DNA of 64,000 nt from Ceratorhiza oryzae-sativae (lineage: Eukaryota; Basidiomycota; Agaricomycetes; Cantharellales; Ceratobasidiaceae), in contig JARWMV010000240.1 of the NCBI GenBank assembly GCA_030998015.1, positions 930,001 to 994,000 on the forward strand, written 5' to 3'. The position numbers and the translations under genes were made by a program. Positions within the stretch are counted from its first letter, which is position 1. Each line of letters begins with the position of its first letter. Positions 12,739 through 25,341 of the stretch are shown here, one piece after another. The notes under the pieces are model-generated. The model made no database searches and was not told where the DNA came from. It saw only the letters and a program-made list of their open reading frames with translations.

Positions 12739-15242
12739 TTACTCTTTGGAAGCGCTCTTAAATTTGATCCACATTCCGCCCTGAGAACCACTGTGAGCAA
12801 CACCGCATATAACCCGGCTAAACGGTATTACTCACATGAGAATACAAAGTCACAGCACTCTTTGGCCACACCTTTTCCAAAGGTTTCCGGCCCGTGCCTC
12901 GCGCCCACTCGACAGGCGGACACGAGCCTGGTGGAGCAGCATCCATGGCCAGCTCGAAGCGAGAAAAGCTTTGTAATAGGCGAACAAGGACGAACGAGCC
13001 TTCATTTAGAGCAAATTGCTGCCCGAGGCACTGGCCACGGTGGAAGGATTAGCATGCTGAGAGCGAGGAAAAGTGGAGGTGAAGCTCACGATTCTTGGCC
13101 CAGCGTTGAATGGGATGAACCTAAACGGATCTGATATGATGTTCTTGTGCCTTTGGTCTAACCATCGCATAGGATCAAAGAGGTCGGCTGTCGGACCCCA
13201 CAGTTCTGGATCTCTCTGCATCAAGAGTGTGCTATAGATCATAGAAGAATGCGGCCCGGGCATGTACAAGGGGGTCTCCGTGGGTCGTGCGGGGAGAACA
13301 ACCGGGTGGGAGGAAGCTCGTTCGTTCAGGGGCACGGACGGGAACAGCCGGAGAACCTCATTAAGCACAGCTCGAACTGGTAAGGCTTGAATATCAGGCC
13401 TCTTCTCATATGAGGGGACAGGAAAGTACTCACGATAACGCATCTCCTTGATCTGATCGTATGTGGGAGTTGCGGTTTCACCGACGGTCTTCAAGATTTC
13501 GCCACGAAGATGATCCATAACCTCGGGATGCATAGCAAGTAGGTAAACCGTAAAGGTCAGCATGCTAGCCGTCTAGTGTCATGTCAGCATTCAATAATGT
13601 TTCGACCAACAGCAGTTGTAGACTGACTGTATCTCTCGCGGCCAAAAGCAAATTGATGAGCTCATTAGCAATCATTTCTCGATCTGTGACGGCTGGAATG
13701 AGTTATAGGGTGCCTTTGGGCCTGTTGGACGAGGCTCACCATTCGTATTTGCAACCAGGTGGTCAATGAACGTCTCGCCAGCAGCCTGTTTGACATCTCC
13801 TCCCCCGTGAACCCATTGTTCTCTCCTTGAGAAGGCTACATCAAGCAAGGGCTACTCTCATGTGAGCCTCCTGCTACTACACTTATCAATATATGCTTAC
13901 CTGAATCCAAAAGTCGATCTCCTTGCGGTATGGACGTGCCTTGTCACCTGATATTTCGGCAAAAGGCCACATATATCGACCGAGCCGGCTGCGCGTAACG
14001 TGAAGAATGAGCGCCTTTTCGAATGCAGTCACAAAGCTACCGTAACCGCCTGTGTACCAATCTCAGTGCCGATTCAACTATTGGTGGCTCGAATAAGCCC
14101 ACCTTCCGCTGCGGTCCCCTTGGGGCCCAGCTTGGCTTGCCCCGCAACGGGCAGGGGTAAATCAAGGGTATTAAGGTCGGAAGCGCCAAACAGAAATTCG
14201 CCGGCGGCGTCCATGGTAAAGCGAGACTGCCAATGACCACATCAACATCAGGAGCTGCACACATCGCAAATTTGAAGCACTCACGAATACGTCCTGCGCG
14301 TCACATGCCACATCTCGAGACTCGTGGCCATGGAAAATCGCAAGAAGCTTTTGCGTATATCGCTCGTAGAGGTCGAAATCGGAAATGCGTTCCCGGGCGA
14401 AGAAAGGCCGAGCCATGGTTCGGTGCTGTCACCCGAGCCCGAGCGTTAGCATCTCAGTGACAGCGCCTCAACCAAATCCAGACTCACGAATCGCCAAATG
14501 TCACCGTCTCGATTAAAAATCCCGTCACCCAGCACACTGGATCAGAGTTTGTTCAGTTACAATCCGACACGCCACAATGTAAAATACTCACGTCTCACTC
14601 CTTTCACGTTGAGTTGGCCCTTTTTCAAAATGCTCAAACCCCGTGGCAAGAGCAAATTTGATCACATCGTGGTCAATTGTGAATATCTACAACACATATG
14701 GGCGTCAAAAGGAATGCTTGAGCAAACGAAGACAGGGGTCACATACGACATCCTCCCAGAATACCCGAGTATTGAAAGTAGGGCCGTAGACGAGCGACAT
14801 TTTGTGCACCCCTATGAAGAAGCGTGTTAATTGTGCTGCTCATGCTTGTTGTGTAATGCCAACAAACATTCTCCAATATACCCTTTTTGCATGGTCTTGA
14901 ACATACTATTTTGAGCAAGTTAGCTGGTGCCACTCGAAGCACAAGAAAGACCACCCACTCGATGAGCACATCGATATTCCCAGGCCATTTCCCCTTGATC
15001 CTTGGAATTGGGCGAGCACCAAGTCGTCGTGCTTCGCGGTCCTGCAAACGTAGGCGTAGTACGTTGCGAATAGACCAGAAGAGGGGCACGGAGAGGACGT
15101 AGAGGAAGCCGACCAGAATCGTCTGCAACCAGCTGGTCGAATGAAACTGGCCGAGCTTGAGCACAACGTATAGAAGTATGGTCGGGAGACCGATGAACCG
15201 AGCCAGCGTGGTCAGGAGTGCGCGGCGATGATGGAACGTCAT
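12739..15242 (-). CDS. cytochrome P450, membrane-bound, CYP63-like
   Basis: Thirteen exons predicted: 14959-15242, 14868-14905, 14747-14811, 14592-14686, 14488-14536, 14285-14425, 14103-14226, 13901-14049, 13740-13851, 13628-13692, 13090-13572, 12836-13030 and 12739-12780; 1,842 nt, 613 aa, frame kept throughout. The N-terminus has two hydrophobic helices ([20 protein letters not shown] and [18 protein letters not shown]), then the basic/Pro hinge [13 protein letters not shown]. Class landmarks are complete: the I-helix AARDTT, the K-helix ExxR in NEVLRL, the PERF-region FDPMRW and the heme loop [14 protein letters not shown] with the Cys ligand split from its Phe by an intron. The enzyme should sit in the ER membrane and use a reductase partner to monooxygenate a small hydrophobic substrate, possibly alkane, fatty acid or xenobiotic as in CYP63. 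The substrate cannot be read from sequence. No biosynthetic neighbours are present, and no break is seen. Confidence 0.93.
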
Positions 15243-18200
15243 TTTGATAGCTAGTGTCCGGCGTATGTGATTCGTGGCTTGGTTTTGTCGCTGCCAAGTG
15301 CTGGGCGGACAGCGGACAGAGCAGAGGCCAAGCCGAGAATATAACGGCCGAAACCAAATCTGGATCAAAGGAATTACGACTTTGGGGGGCTGGCGAGCGA
15401 GCGCAATATATAGATCGATTACGAGTGCGCCCGGTGGTGAGATTCACCGGCCAGGCGCTCCGCATCGGATAGCCTGGAAACCCCCTTCACGGCGCACACG
15501 CGGGCTTCTCCAGCTTGCGGTTGCAGCGGACTGAAGCGCGTGGATTGATGTGCTCTACCGGGGGTTCGATCGCCGGTGGGGTCTGGCACTTGCGTTTGTC
15601 GACCATGGTGATGAACCCTTAGGTAATCATGATCGCTTCCGGAGTGCAACACTAGCTGTGTCGCTTGTGATTGGACGGACAAGTAGCAGAATACCCCACA
15701 CCGAGGAGAGCGGCGGCAAACACCTATTTCAGTAGATGCCACAGGGGTCTGCAAATGGAAAATATCTTACTAGATGAGCCCATAGGGCCTTCTGTGGAGG
15801 TGTGCATGGCTCCACGGTTGCTCCAAAATCCCACGCACGTTGTACTCGTCATGCTCTAGCGGCCAGGGCTGGAACCGAGCGCCAGGTATCTAGGTTCGGC
15901 ACGGCTAGCGCCATCACCAGCTGGGATTCGAAGGCAGGACTCATCTTACGCCGCAGAATCAAGCTGGTTTCGGACAACGAGGCACAGGCAAAATAGTATT
16001 ATGCTTGAGGGGATCGAGGAAAAAGTTTGTGATCTGCGTATGGAACCAGCCAGAAAAGCAGTTCAAAACAGGAGATGAAGTCATGATCGTCCGGGCACCA
16101 CCTCAGGATGCTCATACAAATCCTCCCCGTATTGGGCAAGAAGCAAGCGGCCACCAAGGTAGCTTAGACTGGAATCCAGCTCAGCCCGAAATTAAAGAGT
16201 CGGAGTTATGAACCAATCTAAGACTTTCGGAATCGGCGCTAAGACTACCTGTGCACCGAAAAGCACAGCGAGAAGCAGCTAGCAGTTCGGTGGTGCCTAC
16301 CCATGGCCAGGCATGATCATGAATCTTCGTGTATCCCGAAAATCAAAAGAGAGCCTATCTCCTTTCGGCTACCGGGTCCAAAATACTCAAGCAGAGCGCT
16401 CGCTAGAAAACCCAAAGGCAATGATGAAAACGGAAATCAAGATATGATGCGCTATGAAATTGTGGACCGATGGCGTCGCTGTTATTGTAAAATAGGTAAC
16501 CTATTGGCCGGGTTCCCGCTCTCCGTGGTCGAGGGTGATTCATCCTCCCACACGTGACATGTGTCCAATTTATACAAACCTACCTTACGTAACCAGATGG
16601 GATAAGTATGCCTGGTGAACTTGTAGCCACCCCCGACCACAGTAGTTCAACTGATTTAATTGGGATCGAATAATTTGAATCCATTAAAAGGTCTTAGAAT
16701 GCCGTGGGTAAGAAATTTTATAAATGATAGAAGGGGAATGTGGTTTTGTAGTTGGTAACGGTGCATATCAGTCCCAGTCTCTACCAGCGTTAAACCCCTT
16801 CATATGTCAATAAGGGACTAGAGGCACACCGCATGTTTCATAAACACTATATTATACATCATGGGAGCCAGCCAAGCAGAAAGGGCGGGATCGACACGGA
16901 GCTGAAGCGTGCCTTGATCTAACATAGATACGGAACTGATTTCAATTGAACACTTAGGGCACAACGAAGTGATGGGGAAATATTAATGGAAATATATGTT
17001 GACAGTATGCCTACATGCGAGTCGGGGAGACCGGCCAGTAGGTGTTGGGGAACTAGGACCGCCGCGGGAGCCGAATGGTGAGGCCAGGACCGAGCCAGCC
17101 AAGCCAGCTTGTGTGAGCGACCGAAAATATCACTAGCCCAATGTGGATGGGAGGGAAAAATAAGATAGGCGGATGGACAACTGGTGACCAGCAGGGTGGA
17201 CAATAACGATACTGATGTGGTTAGGGAAGAGCCTGACGGTATGATAGGTGCGAGATGGTCGAGGATGGTGGGCTCGATGGATCAAGGGAGGGAGAAAGAG
17301 AGAGAGGGCAGGAGGGCGTGAAACCCTCACACATATGTACGTTCCTGTCATGTGGGCATTCCCATCTGGGCGGCTAAATCTCCAGTCTGCGCCCTGCGTA
17401 AGCTGTGGCGTAGATTGACGTAATTAAATGCAATGAATTGATTGATAGATTGAAGGAACAATATTAAATCTACACTCAGAAAATTTTGATTCCTATTGCC
17501 GAGATATGAACAAGAAACGAATGAAGTGTCACTCTATCTAAAGAAAGCAAGAAACAAACAAACAAAGAAGAGACAGAGAGTGCCTACTCATGACGTGACT
17601 ATTTCTCATTCAGAAAACGTCGGTACACATGTCTAGCGCAAAGTGGAACTGCCTGGTGGCTGGCCAGGTACTCGCTTGCAGACGACGCCAAGTAACCTCT
17701 TTATATAGTCACCACCATCCGGCGCCCGCTTCACCTTGAATTCTCCCTGGTTAACTTTTACAATAATATATATATATTGTGGCAGAATGCATGCTGTATT
17801 CCATGCCCTGCTTTACAGATCGCGTGTATGCGTTTGATTTCAAGGCAGTTCGACTCGGAGTGTCAGAGTTTTGCCATCATATCGGACCAGGATTGTACCT
17901 CCTATGCCACATGGTATCGTTAATTGGGGACTATGATCAAGATGATATCCGGTGTAAATTAAGATGGGCAATGGCGGTGCTTGGTCCGTCGCAAGGTCGC
18001 GTGGAAAGCGCAGTTACACAGGTTGAACGACAGCCTCCCTTCTTTTCACTGCGGATCTTTGAAATCTGCTTGCTACTTGAAACTCGGCGTGCCCGCTCCG
18101 ATGGTCGGATTACACTCCGCCCCATTCCACAGCGATGCATGTGAGTTCTCAGCCAGACGCTAAGCATTTTAACCCATCGTTGTGGCAATCTTCGTACTAT

Positions 18201-18765
18201 TCGCGTGATTCATTCGCTTATCGTAATTTCGGGAAATAGTTGTGGGGAAGTGAGGAGCTTCATGAAGGGCTAATAGGGGTTACAGACACGCCTTCTCGCG
18301 TTTTTCAGGTAGCTGAAACCAAATGCAATGGCATATAAAATGATTGATCAGCATATTGAGTAAACTTGTATTTAGCTTTGGAATTGCGTCATATCTGTGG
18401 CTATCCGGCCATGCCGTTTCCATCGGCTCATTCTTAATCCACTTTGCGTAATGCTGTGGTCGGCTCGCGGGTTTTGATGCCCGACCGCGAGCTCCAGTGT
18501 CGACATCACTCCTATGTGCAATGCTCAAGCCTCGGATCTATTGATATATAAGTAACGTTACGGTAAGATTTTGTGGTTATGAATGCAAACAGAATCGTGG
18601 ATCCAATATTAGGGAACCCACCTGATAGTTGAAGACGGCGAGACTGCTCGTTTTAGACAACGCTGCACAGCTATAGCGTGTAAAACTCTGCGCTCTGCAA
18701 ACCCATCCACGAGGATAGAATGCAAGTTCGGATCATTGTCCCACCACGTCCGGATTAATCTGCGA
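15243..18765. other. intergenic, no gene recognised
   Basis: About 3.5 kb upstream of the P450 start and up to the promoter of the secreted protein gene. There is a purine-rich stretch near 17290-17310, an A-rich stretch at 17543-17577 and AT repeats near 17766. No open frame with domain or splice support was found. Confidence 0.5.
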
Positions 18766-18773
18766 TATAAAAC
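18766..18773 (+). promoter_or_regulatory. TATA box of the secreted protein gene
   Basis: TATAAAAC lies 65 bp before the ATG at 18838, with a pyrimidine-rich leader (CTTTCATTTTGTACCCTTCA) between them, a typical layout for a strongly expressed small fungal gene. Confidence 0.55.
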
Positions 18774-18837
18774 GCAGGTATAGGGAATCTCAGCGAGCAA
18801 GTCCCATCTGCTTTCATTTTGTACCCTTCACATCACC

Positions 18838-19565
18838 ATGCGAGCATCTTCTGCTTATGTACTCTGCTTCGTAGCTGCTGCTCTAGGCTCTCCAGCTCTG
18901 ATTGCCCGTGCTGACTGGAAGACAGAACGTGGCTGGGATGGTCGGACGACTACTGCTGCCGAACTGGATCCTAGTAATGTTGTGAAGCATACACCAAACG
19001 TAGGCATAGAGGATTGACAGTAAATTGGTCGCGGATCTGAAACAATGCCCAGACCCCCGCAGCAGCAGCTCTCAACGGTGGTGTATTTTTTTGTACCGGA
19101 GTAAATTGGACTGGCAAATGCGTGAGACATATAACCTTCTATTTAAACTTTTACTAAATCGAGGAAATCAAAAGTTGTTTGTGGCTAAGTTCAAGTTCGT
19201 ACAAATAGCCTAAACGTCGGCGAGCAAATGCCCTAACGAGTCTCAATTAGCTCGGGACAGTGTGTTAATTTTGGCAACGAGTTCAATGACAAAGTTGTGA
19301 GCTTCGGCCCAGATCCGGGGTTGGCCTGTCTCCTCTACAGGTGAGTTTGAAGTGACACAATTAGCCGAATAGCTGTTAATTCACTCCACCTCAAATTAGC
19401 GCTTGGGATTGTCAGGGCTCCACCCCCGGAGGATACCTCGTGAACCCAGGCAAGTAAAAAATCCATTTTCTTGGCGTTGCGTTGACCATGTTTATAGGCA
19501 CTGGCAACTTAACCGTATACAATTTTGGAGGTGTAGCTAGCTCATTCGTATGCAAATCCGCTTGA
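18838..19565 (+). CDS. small secreted cysteine-rich protein, beta/gamma-crystallin-like
   Basis: Five exons: 18838-18999, 19053-19121, 19261-19340, 19400-19449 and 19498-19565 (429 nt, 142 aa). The protein starts with a clear signal peptide (hydrophobic run AYVLCFVAAALGSPALIARA) and continues to a compact Cys-rich domain of about 80 residues with the order FxCTGxNWTGxC, CVNFGNEFNDKVVSFGPD, CLLYSAWDCQGST and a closing NFGGVASSFVC. The aromatic-Cys start, the NDKVxSfGPD loop and the DCxGS loop resemble small fungal beta/gamma-crystallin-like secreted proteins. The last intron begins GCAAGT, a GC-AG intron; using the nearby GT instead breaks the frame. Role unknown: it could be an effector, cell-wall protein or antimicrobial. 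A TATA box and pyrimidine-rich leader precede it. Confidence 0.75.
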
Positions 19566-20277
19566 GGTATCGCAAGTAGTGGGCTGAAGGTAAACACTAC
19601 GATACGGATCTTTTGGAAATATCTTGATTCATTCGGAAACATGCTGGGTAGTTCAGTATTTATCCCTTGTAGCTTTAATAGATTTGAATCAAGGTGTACG
19701 TGTAGCCGTATATAACCAAGGTTAATCTACGCAAGCTCGCATCAAGACTACCTCTCCTTTCCTAAAATCTGGCTGATCTATCCGGCCATGATAATAAAAA
19801 CACCTTGAACGAAACGGCTAGTCTAAGACTAACCTCCCAACCTCGGACCTAGCTTCCAATTCCTTCAGGCTTCTGCTACGGCCCGCTCGAGCAATTGGTA
19901 ATGCACCCAATTGACGCCTCTGATCCTCACGAACGTACACCATCAGTAGTTTTGCGTGTATTCCTGAGATGAGTAAAAGACACCGAACGCGACAGGGCCC
20001 GACAGGTTTAATACTGTTCAAGTACCACGTGTTTTAGCGTTGTATCTCCATAAGGAAGTGTATCATGTTTTGAGAGCGTATTTCGCAGTGCGGATTCACT
20101 ATCTTGTTTGATTGAGCTGTTTATCAGCATGGCCAATATATAGTCTCATAGTACGCAAACAACGGCTGGGCTATTACGCACTCGGCCCAAAGGTCTCGGC
20201 TCGCTACCCAACAATCAGGCCTGAAACCTTCCTTGACGGCACCGTCGGCTTGCCTCGTTTTCATACGACCCCCCCCC

Positions 20278-20426
20278 CCTTCCTGCTCATCACGGGGTAT
20301 GTTCAGCTCCAGCGACACCTCCACACCATTCAAGTTGCGGACTCGCCGATCTGCACGAGATGCGGGAAAGCGGAGAAAACGGCCGCGCGCAATATCGTAC
20401 GATGCCCCAGATTCGAGCGTGTCTGA
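20278..20426 (+). pseudogene. remnant of a LINE-type retrotransposon (C-terminal RNase H / zinc-knuckle-like tail)
   Basis: An open stretch reads a tail typical of fungal non-LTR retrotransposon proteins: an LLITGYVQLQRHLHTI segment followed by ADSPICTRCGKAEKT and a CPRFE end, that is a conserved helix then a CxxCG...C pattern. The usual pattern in intact elements is a His before the final Cys; here that position is lost. Nothing of the reverse transcriptase is present, so it is a short decayed fragment. A run of eleven C precedes it near 20270. Confidence 0.5.
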
Positions 20427-21439
20427 CAGGAGGTCCTAGCCTCCAGAGGTTGCGAGTTTCTCTATCTTTCTTTTCTTTTCTCTCTTAAAGCGCTTTTCCT
20501 ATTGTTATAGAATACGTTAGACGTACGAATCGGTTCTAGGATTTACTTAGATAACTACTGCCATATGCGCTGGGTTATAATTCGCAGCTAGGCGGCTGTT
20601 CGCGTATGTAGATATTTGCTCTGTGATACGTTTCGTTTTCTCTCTTCCCTCTTTAACAAGTGACAAGCACGGATTCAAAAAGCCTAGAGGGAAATCCGAG
20701 AATGCAGATGGGGGGAAGGATGGGACAAAAGAGATGGAGAACTCCGGTCCAGGCGCAAAACATACAGCACGCGACATGTGCTGTGGAATACGAAGATCAT
20801 GGCTCCGTTTCGATCTACCAAAGTCCACCAAGCGTGAATGAGATTCTATGTGATGTTTCTCCGACACGGCTCACAAATGGTGCCTCGCTGCGCCAGTCCG
20901 CGTTTGTCAACAATAAGAGACGGGAGTAATTGATCCCGATCGATTGCGGAATTGCAAAGTGTGCATTTCAGTGTGCCTTGTGCCCCTGATCGAGATCCAT
21001 CACCATGCCGCAGAAACCTGTAGGATCCCGGACCATCATATTAAACCCGGTATATATGCTTGGCAATGTTGAACGAATGGGTCACAGCCATGGAAGAGCA
21101 ATGCCGCGGAAAAGACACAAATCTTCCGAGGTGGCAAAGAGGGCAACGTCCATAGAGCGTGTATAAAAGCCGTATTGATTTCATAGCAATAAACGGAATA
21201 GACTGAGAGCTAAGGCGCACCAAGTTGCCACGTGCACTTAGGTCTGCCAGAAATAATGCGGCTATACCTAGTACGCCATTTGTAGATCAACAGCCAGAGT
21301 AATGTCGATTGTCTAGAATCATCGTTATTGTCCCAGCATGCTCGGTGCTAGATTCGGCAGCGGGGCCACTTGATTGTTCCAAATCAGCGATGAGGCCTCG
21401 ACGTACCCAACTCAGCCACTCAAGCTCAAGCCTACCGCA
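20427..21439. other. intergenic, no gene recognised
   Basis: No supportable coding sequence. The last 100 bases lead into the TATA box of the CaaX peptide gene. Confidence 0.45.
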
Positions 21440-21447
21440 TATATAAG
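21440..21447 (+). promoter_or_regulatory. TATA box of the CaaX peptide gene
   Basis: TATATAAG lies 88 bp before the ATG at 21535. The leader between them is C/A-rich with little secondary structure, which fits a highly expressed small gene. Confidence 0.5.
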
Positions 21448-21534
21448 AGAGGATTTGGGCATAGTCGTCTCCTCACTAGCAACTGCTTCCCAAACACACC
21501 TCCCTACCCACTCTTACAACTCGTTTTCACAATC

Positions 21535-21633
21535 ATGGATTCCACTGCTACCTATACCTACACCCACACCGAGCCAGTCAACCAAGACACCGGTGATAGC
21601 GGCAGCGGTAGCCAATACTGTGTCATCGCTTAA
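21535..21633 (+). CDS. putative lipopeptide mating-pheromone precursor (CaaX peptide)
   Basis: A 32-codon open frame begins MDST and ends SGSGSQYCVIA followed by TAA. CVIA is a canonical farnesylation CaaX box (Cys, two aliphatic residues, Ala), the same box found in yeast a-factor and in many basidiomycete pheromone precursors. Family hallmarks met here are the MD start, very short length, low complexity (Thr/Tyr, then Asp/Gly/Ser), an acidic stretch before the mature part, and a small, Gly-rich segment with an aromatic residue just before the Cys. A TATA box and a clean leader precede it; there is no intron. In the family the Cys is farnesylated and carboxymethylated, and the N-terminus is removed to leave a peptide of roughly 9-14 residues that binds a Ste3-type receptor. 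No receptor gene is in the window, so it may be a stand-alone pheromone-like gene. The main doubt is length, shorter than most known precursors. Confidence 0.55.
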   Translation: MDSTATYTYTHTEPVNQDTGDSGSGSQYCVIA

Positions 21634-24600
21634 ACCAGTCCTTATTTCGTTCTTATTTTCGTTCAGTCTGATACTTATGCATTGCTGCGCTTATATTATC
21701 CCTTTGGTGAACTGTATGCACAAGTTGTTGTATGAAATTCGATTGTTGTATTCGGATCCTGCTGATGAGACCCATGTACCAATGTCTCTTGAACTTGCTC
21801 GGCTAAAGCGCATCATCTCGACTTGAGATGCTAATGACTAAGCCTATTTGTAGCATAGGAGCGAAGCATTCTAGCACCCCATTAGATGGCTCAGAAAAGG
21901 GCTGCTAAATGCGTAGGTTAGTAATAAGTAGCGATCAAAGTTCTGGTACCAAATTGAGTCTGGGCCAATCTCGTGCTTTGGTCAAAAGGTTGACGCCGCA
22001 GACACAGCCACGGCTGTTCGGCGCCGAAGGGCCATTAACTTAACCACGTCCAAACACTGTAGCTTGTCCTTCCATAAGTCTCGTCTCAACCTACCTAAAT
22101 CCTGTTGTATGAAATCCTTCTCTGTTTCTTCTGACCTGCAATACAAGTGGCCCTTACTCGAATCCCACAAGAGCCCAATAGAAGCCACGAACACCTTGTC
22201 AAAAGCCTCGATTTCGCTATTTACCGACCATCGAGAACTTGTCTTAGCCTACACAATACACATAGCCTTGTGTTAGTTCGATCCTTATTTAGAACAATTC
22301 CGGCTACTTGTCTATGAATCGGCCGCTGTACGCTCTTTATGAGTTTCCGCCACCATGCTCAGGTGGAACTTAAGTAGAATCGGACGCTCTACAAGAGAAC
22401 ACGAGATGGACGAGAGAGGTGTATAGCCTAATCAGTAGGTGAAAGCTAGATGTAGGGATGATTGATATGATGATCAGGTTGGTCTATACCTTTCGCTTAA
22501 TCTAGGATTGATATTCTATCTTGTGTAACGGCATAGGGCTTTATCTTCTTCGAAAAGTGAACTCGGCAGATGATTTTTATCTACGTATCTGGATGCGTCC
22601 TAGGTGAAATCATTGTGAGTTCTAATTACATAAAATAAACTGGACGTTAAATGTGCATCTTCTCTTGAAAGGCACCGTACCCCTCTCCGCCCTTCCCTTA
22701 TCCCACGCTGACTTATCACGGCTTGTGACAAAAGGCCATGAATATGTCAAGCGTACCCCATCGCTCCGTTGGTGCATATCAAAATGACGTCAAATGGCAG
22801 GCTCGGTTGGAAATATGTGTCACCTTCCCCGACCGATCGGGCCACGAAACGTTCAACTGAGGTCGAACCCGCCTTCGTCTGCAAGTCTAGTCACTGCTGT
22901 CTTTTTGTCGCCATGTCTCATTCGCCTATCGCTTCGCGTTGGCTCTTCAATCTTGGCGTGGAGCTTGATTCTCAATCGAAGGATGGAAACTACTCTAGCG
23001 CGCTCGGCTCTGATATGGGTTACTGTCTCTGATCGTGCGGATGTGGCGCTCAACGATGATTCGTGCGGGCTCATGTAATATTTCGACCGATAGGGTTCGT
23101 GTACGCAGAACCTACCCGCCCGGACGTGCGACCGTGCAGAGCGGGCGTTGTGATCGACCGATGGGATACATTTGTGAGTATCTCTTTTCTATTTTGAGGG
23201 TATCTGGTTTGTTTCATGGATATGTTGCCCTGATGCGGGTGGTTTACATGTTCAAGTTCTTTTAACGATGAGCAAGGGCTACAAAATCCTGTTCTAAACG
23301 CTAAATGCAAATTCTGTGGGCGTCCGTTCCTAATTACGGTATGGACCGAAAAAGTCAAGTCTGTCTGTGGTGGATGGCGCTCTTACTACGTTTCGGAACT
23401 CTAAGTGCTCGTCTTCAGGTCGAGAGAGGATGCTAGTGAATAGTGAACTTCATTTGGAGTAGGATCTAGCAAGCCCATGTCTTGGGGTCCCCACGCGGGT
23501 CATTTGTAGATTCAGGTGAGTTGGGGCTGAAAGTTGAGTATTGAGGGGTTTGTGCGGTTCGGTAGTAGCTGCTGAATTCCACATGTGATAGTCAGCAGGA
23601 AACCCATTGGAGCTGCCTGGGATGAGAAACCGCAGGGTTACGCCTTTGGGGACTTACGTCGAGAAGGGGCGGTGAGCTGCTTCAGTAGCATAATTCGCTC
23701 CGAAATGGGGTTTCGGCCGACATTATGCGTCTGTGTCAGACGTACTCTACTGGCGGTCGAGACACGGTGAGCGATATTTACTATTCGTCGTGAAGTTTTC
23801 GAGTTTTTCATCGCAGTTTGATAAGCCATTTCCTTTCCTTATACTCACGACGTCTTCTGTTCGGTATTGGGTGTCTAAAAATGTCTCGCACGGACTAGTA
23901 TAGTAGGTGCTAGACCGAAGGGGCCACCCGGGTGCTGTTTGCATGTACTCTGTTAGCACATTCGTAAACGAACCACTCCGGCCTCTTCTGCCATTCGTCT
24001 CAACTTTTTCCAAAATTGCTATATATGTGTATCTCCGCCCTACACTCACAAAATCGCCCGCGTCCTGATCCACCCTGGCCCCACGAAGAACCAACACGAA
24101 GGCATTTGATCCCGATCGGCGGTGAGACGACCGAGACAAAGCATTTGTCGCCGGTCTGATGCGGTTTTTGCGGATCCGAGTTATGTACGTCGTTTGAGCA
24201 CCCCTGTTGCCACACAGCTGACTGTATAGCATCAGGGACGTGTTTGAGACAGAAATTCGCGGCTAGCGGGGTGTCCTTTGTATTTAGAAGTTGGATGCTT
24301 TGAGCTCACGATGGTTGCTGCGGCCTGAGAAAACTACTCCCCCAGAGGGCTGGGCGAGCGTTCAAAGCCGTAATGGTGTCGGAACGATCTGACCGAATGA
24401 CTTCCGCACGTTGGATTCGAATGTGAGCCGGTGCATTGCCGAGGGTTATGACTAGTGCTGAGCATATGACTCCCAGGGGCAGAGAATGATTCGGACAAGA
24501 TCGGCGGAGGGAGCCAAGGACCGGTTCGGCGAAAGCGAGGAGTGTCCACGTGCCAGGGTCCACGGCGTCAAATGTGTAAAGGTCCGGGAGAACAAAGTTT

Positions 24601-25341
24601 TTCTTCGTTGCAACCACCACCACCTTCGCGGTGCTGAGCCCCCCAATCGAACACCACGGCGTTATTCACTGAATGTCAAGCAAGAAGAAATCTAGCTGTA
24701 GAGCCCATTCTATGACAGTTTGCTCTGACTGGTGAGTTGCGTTCTCATGGCTCTTCCTGTCGTGGTGAAACAAGCTTGGGCTGTCTGGAGCCCATTGGCG
24801 GGGATATCGCGGCTGGGGATGGGCTGCCCAATCGCTATCTTGACGCGGCAAAATGTTCTCGGGCAATGGTCCGTGGTCGATCATTTATGGTCCGACCACA
24901 ATCCACTCTGTTCTCCCTCTTGCCGTCGTTTGCGTTTATGTTTTGAATCGTATTTATGCTGGGTTGGCGGTATTCGGATTGTTGACCATGTTCATATCCT
25001 ATAGCTTCGCACGAGTTCAGCGTCGCATCCAACCCACGCCGCTTCTTTTCCTCCTCGTTTCGTCCGACAGGCCCCCTTAGAGTCGCCGTTGCCTACGCTC
25101 GACAAACGATTGGTTGAAATCCGTTGAATGGTCTAGAATCCCCCGCAACTTCAAGTTTCGAATACATCACATAGACCCATACACTACACATCACCCCGCC
25201 TTTACCCCACCAGGTTATACTCCAGCTCCGCACATACCTGATTATCTTTATCTCATCGCTACGTCACTCGCGTTTTTCTCCCTGTCGACCAAATCAGGCA
25301 ATCTTGGCGACCGCCCCATACGCCGCCTGCCTCATTCAACA
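21634..25341. other. intergenic, no gene recognised
   Basis: About 3.7 kb. A minus-strand frame at about 23750-24230 and another at 24306-24623 are moderately long but show no domain, start context or conserved splice logic. I treat them as chance frames in GC-rich DNA. Confidence 0.4.

Noticed and set aside
21374..21826. 150-codon plus-strand frame overlapping the CaaX peptide gene
   Set aside because: Low complexity, in a different frame, without start context; the shorter CaaX frame has the promoter layout and a canonical end.
23747..24623. Minus-strand frames of 161 and 105 codons
   Set aside because: Looked for a spliced gene joining them; no consistent donor-acceptor pair or domain found.
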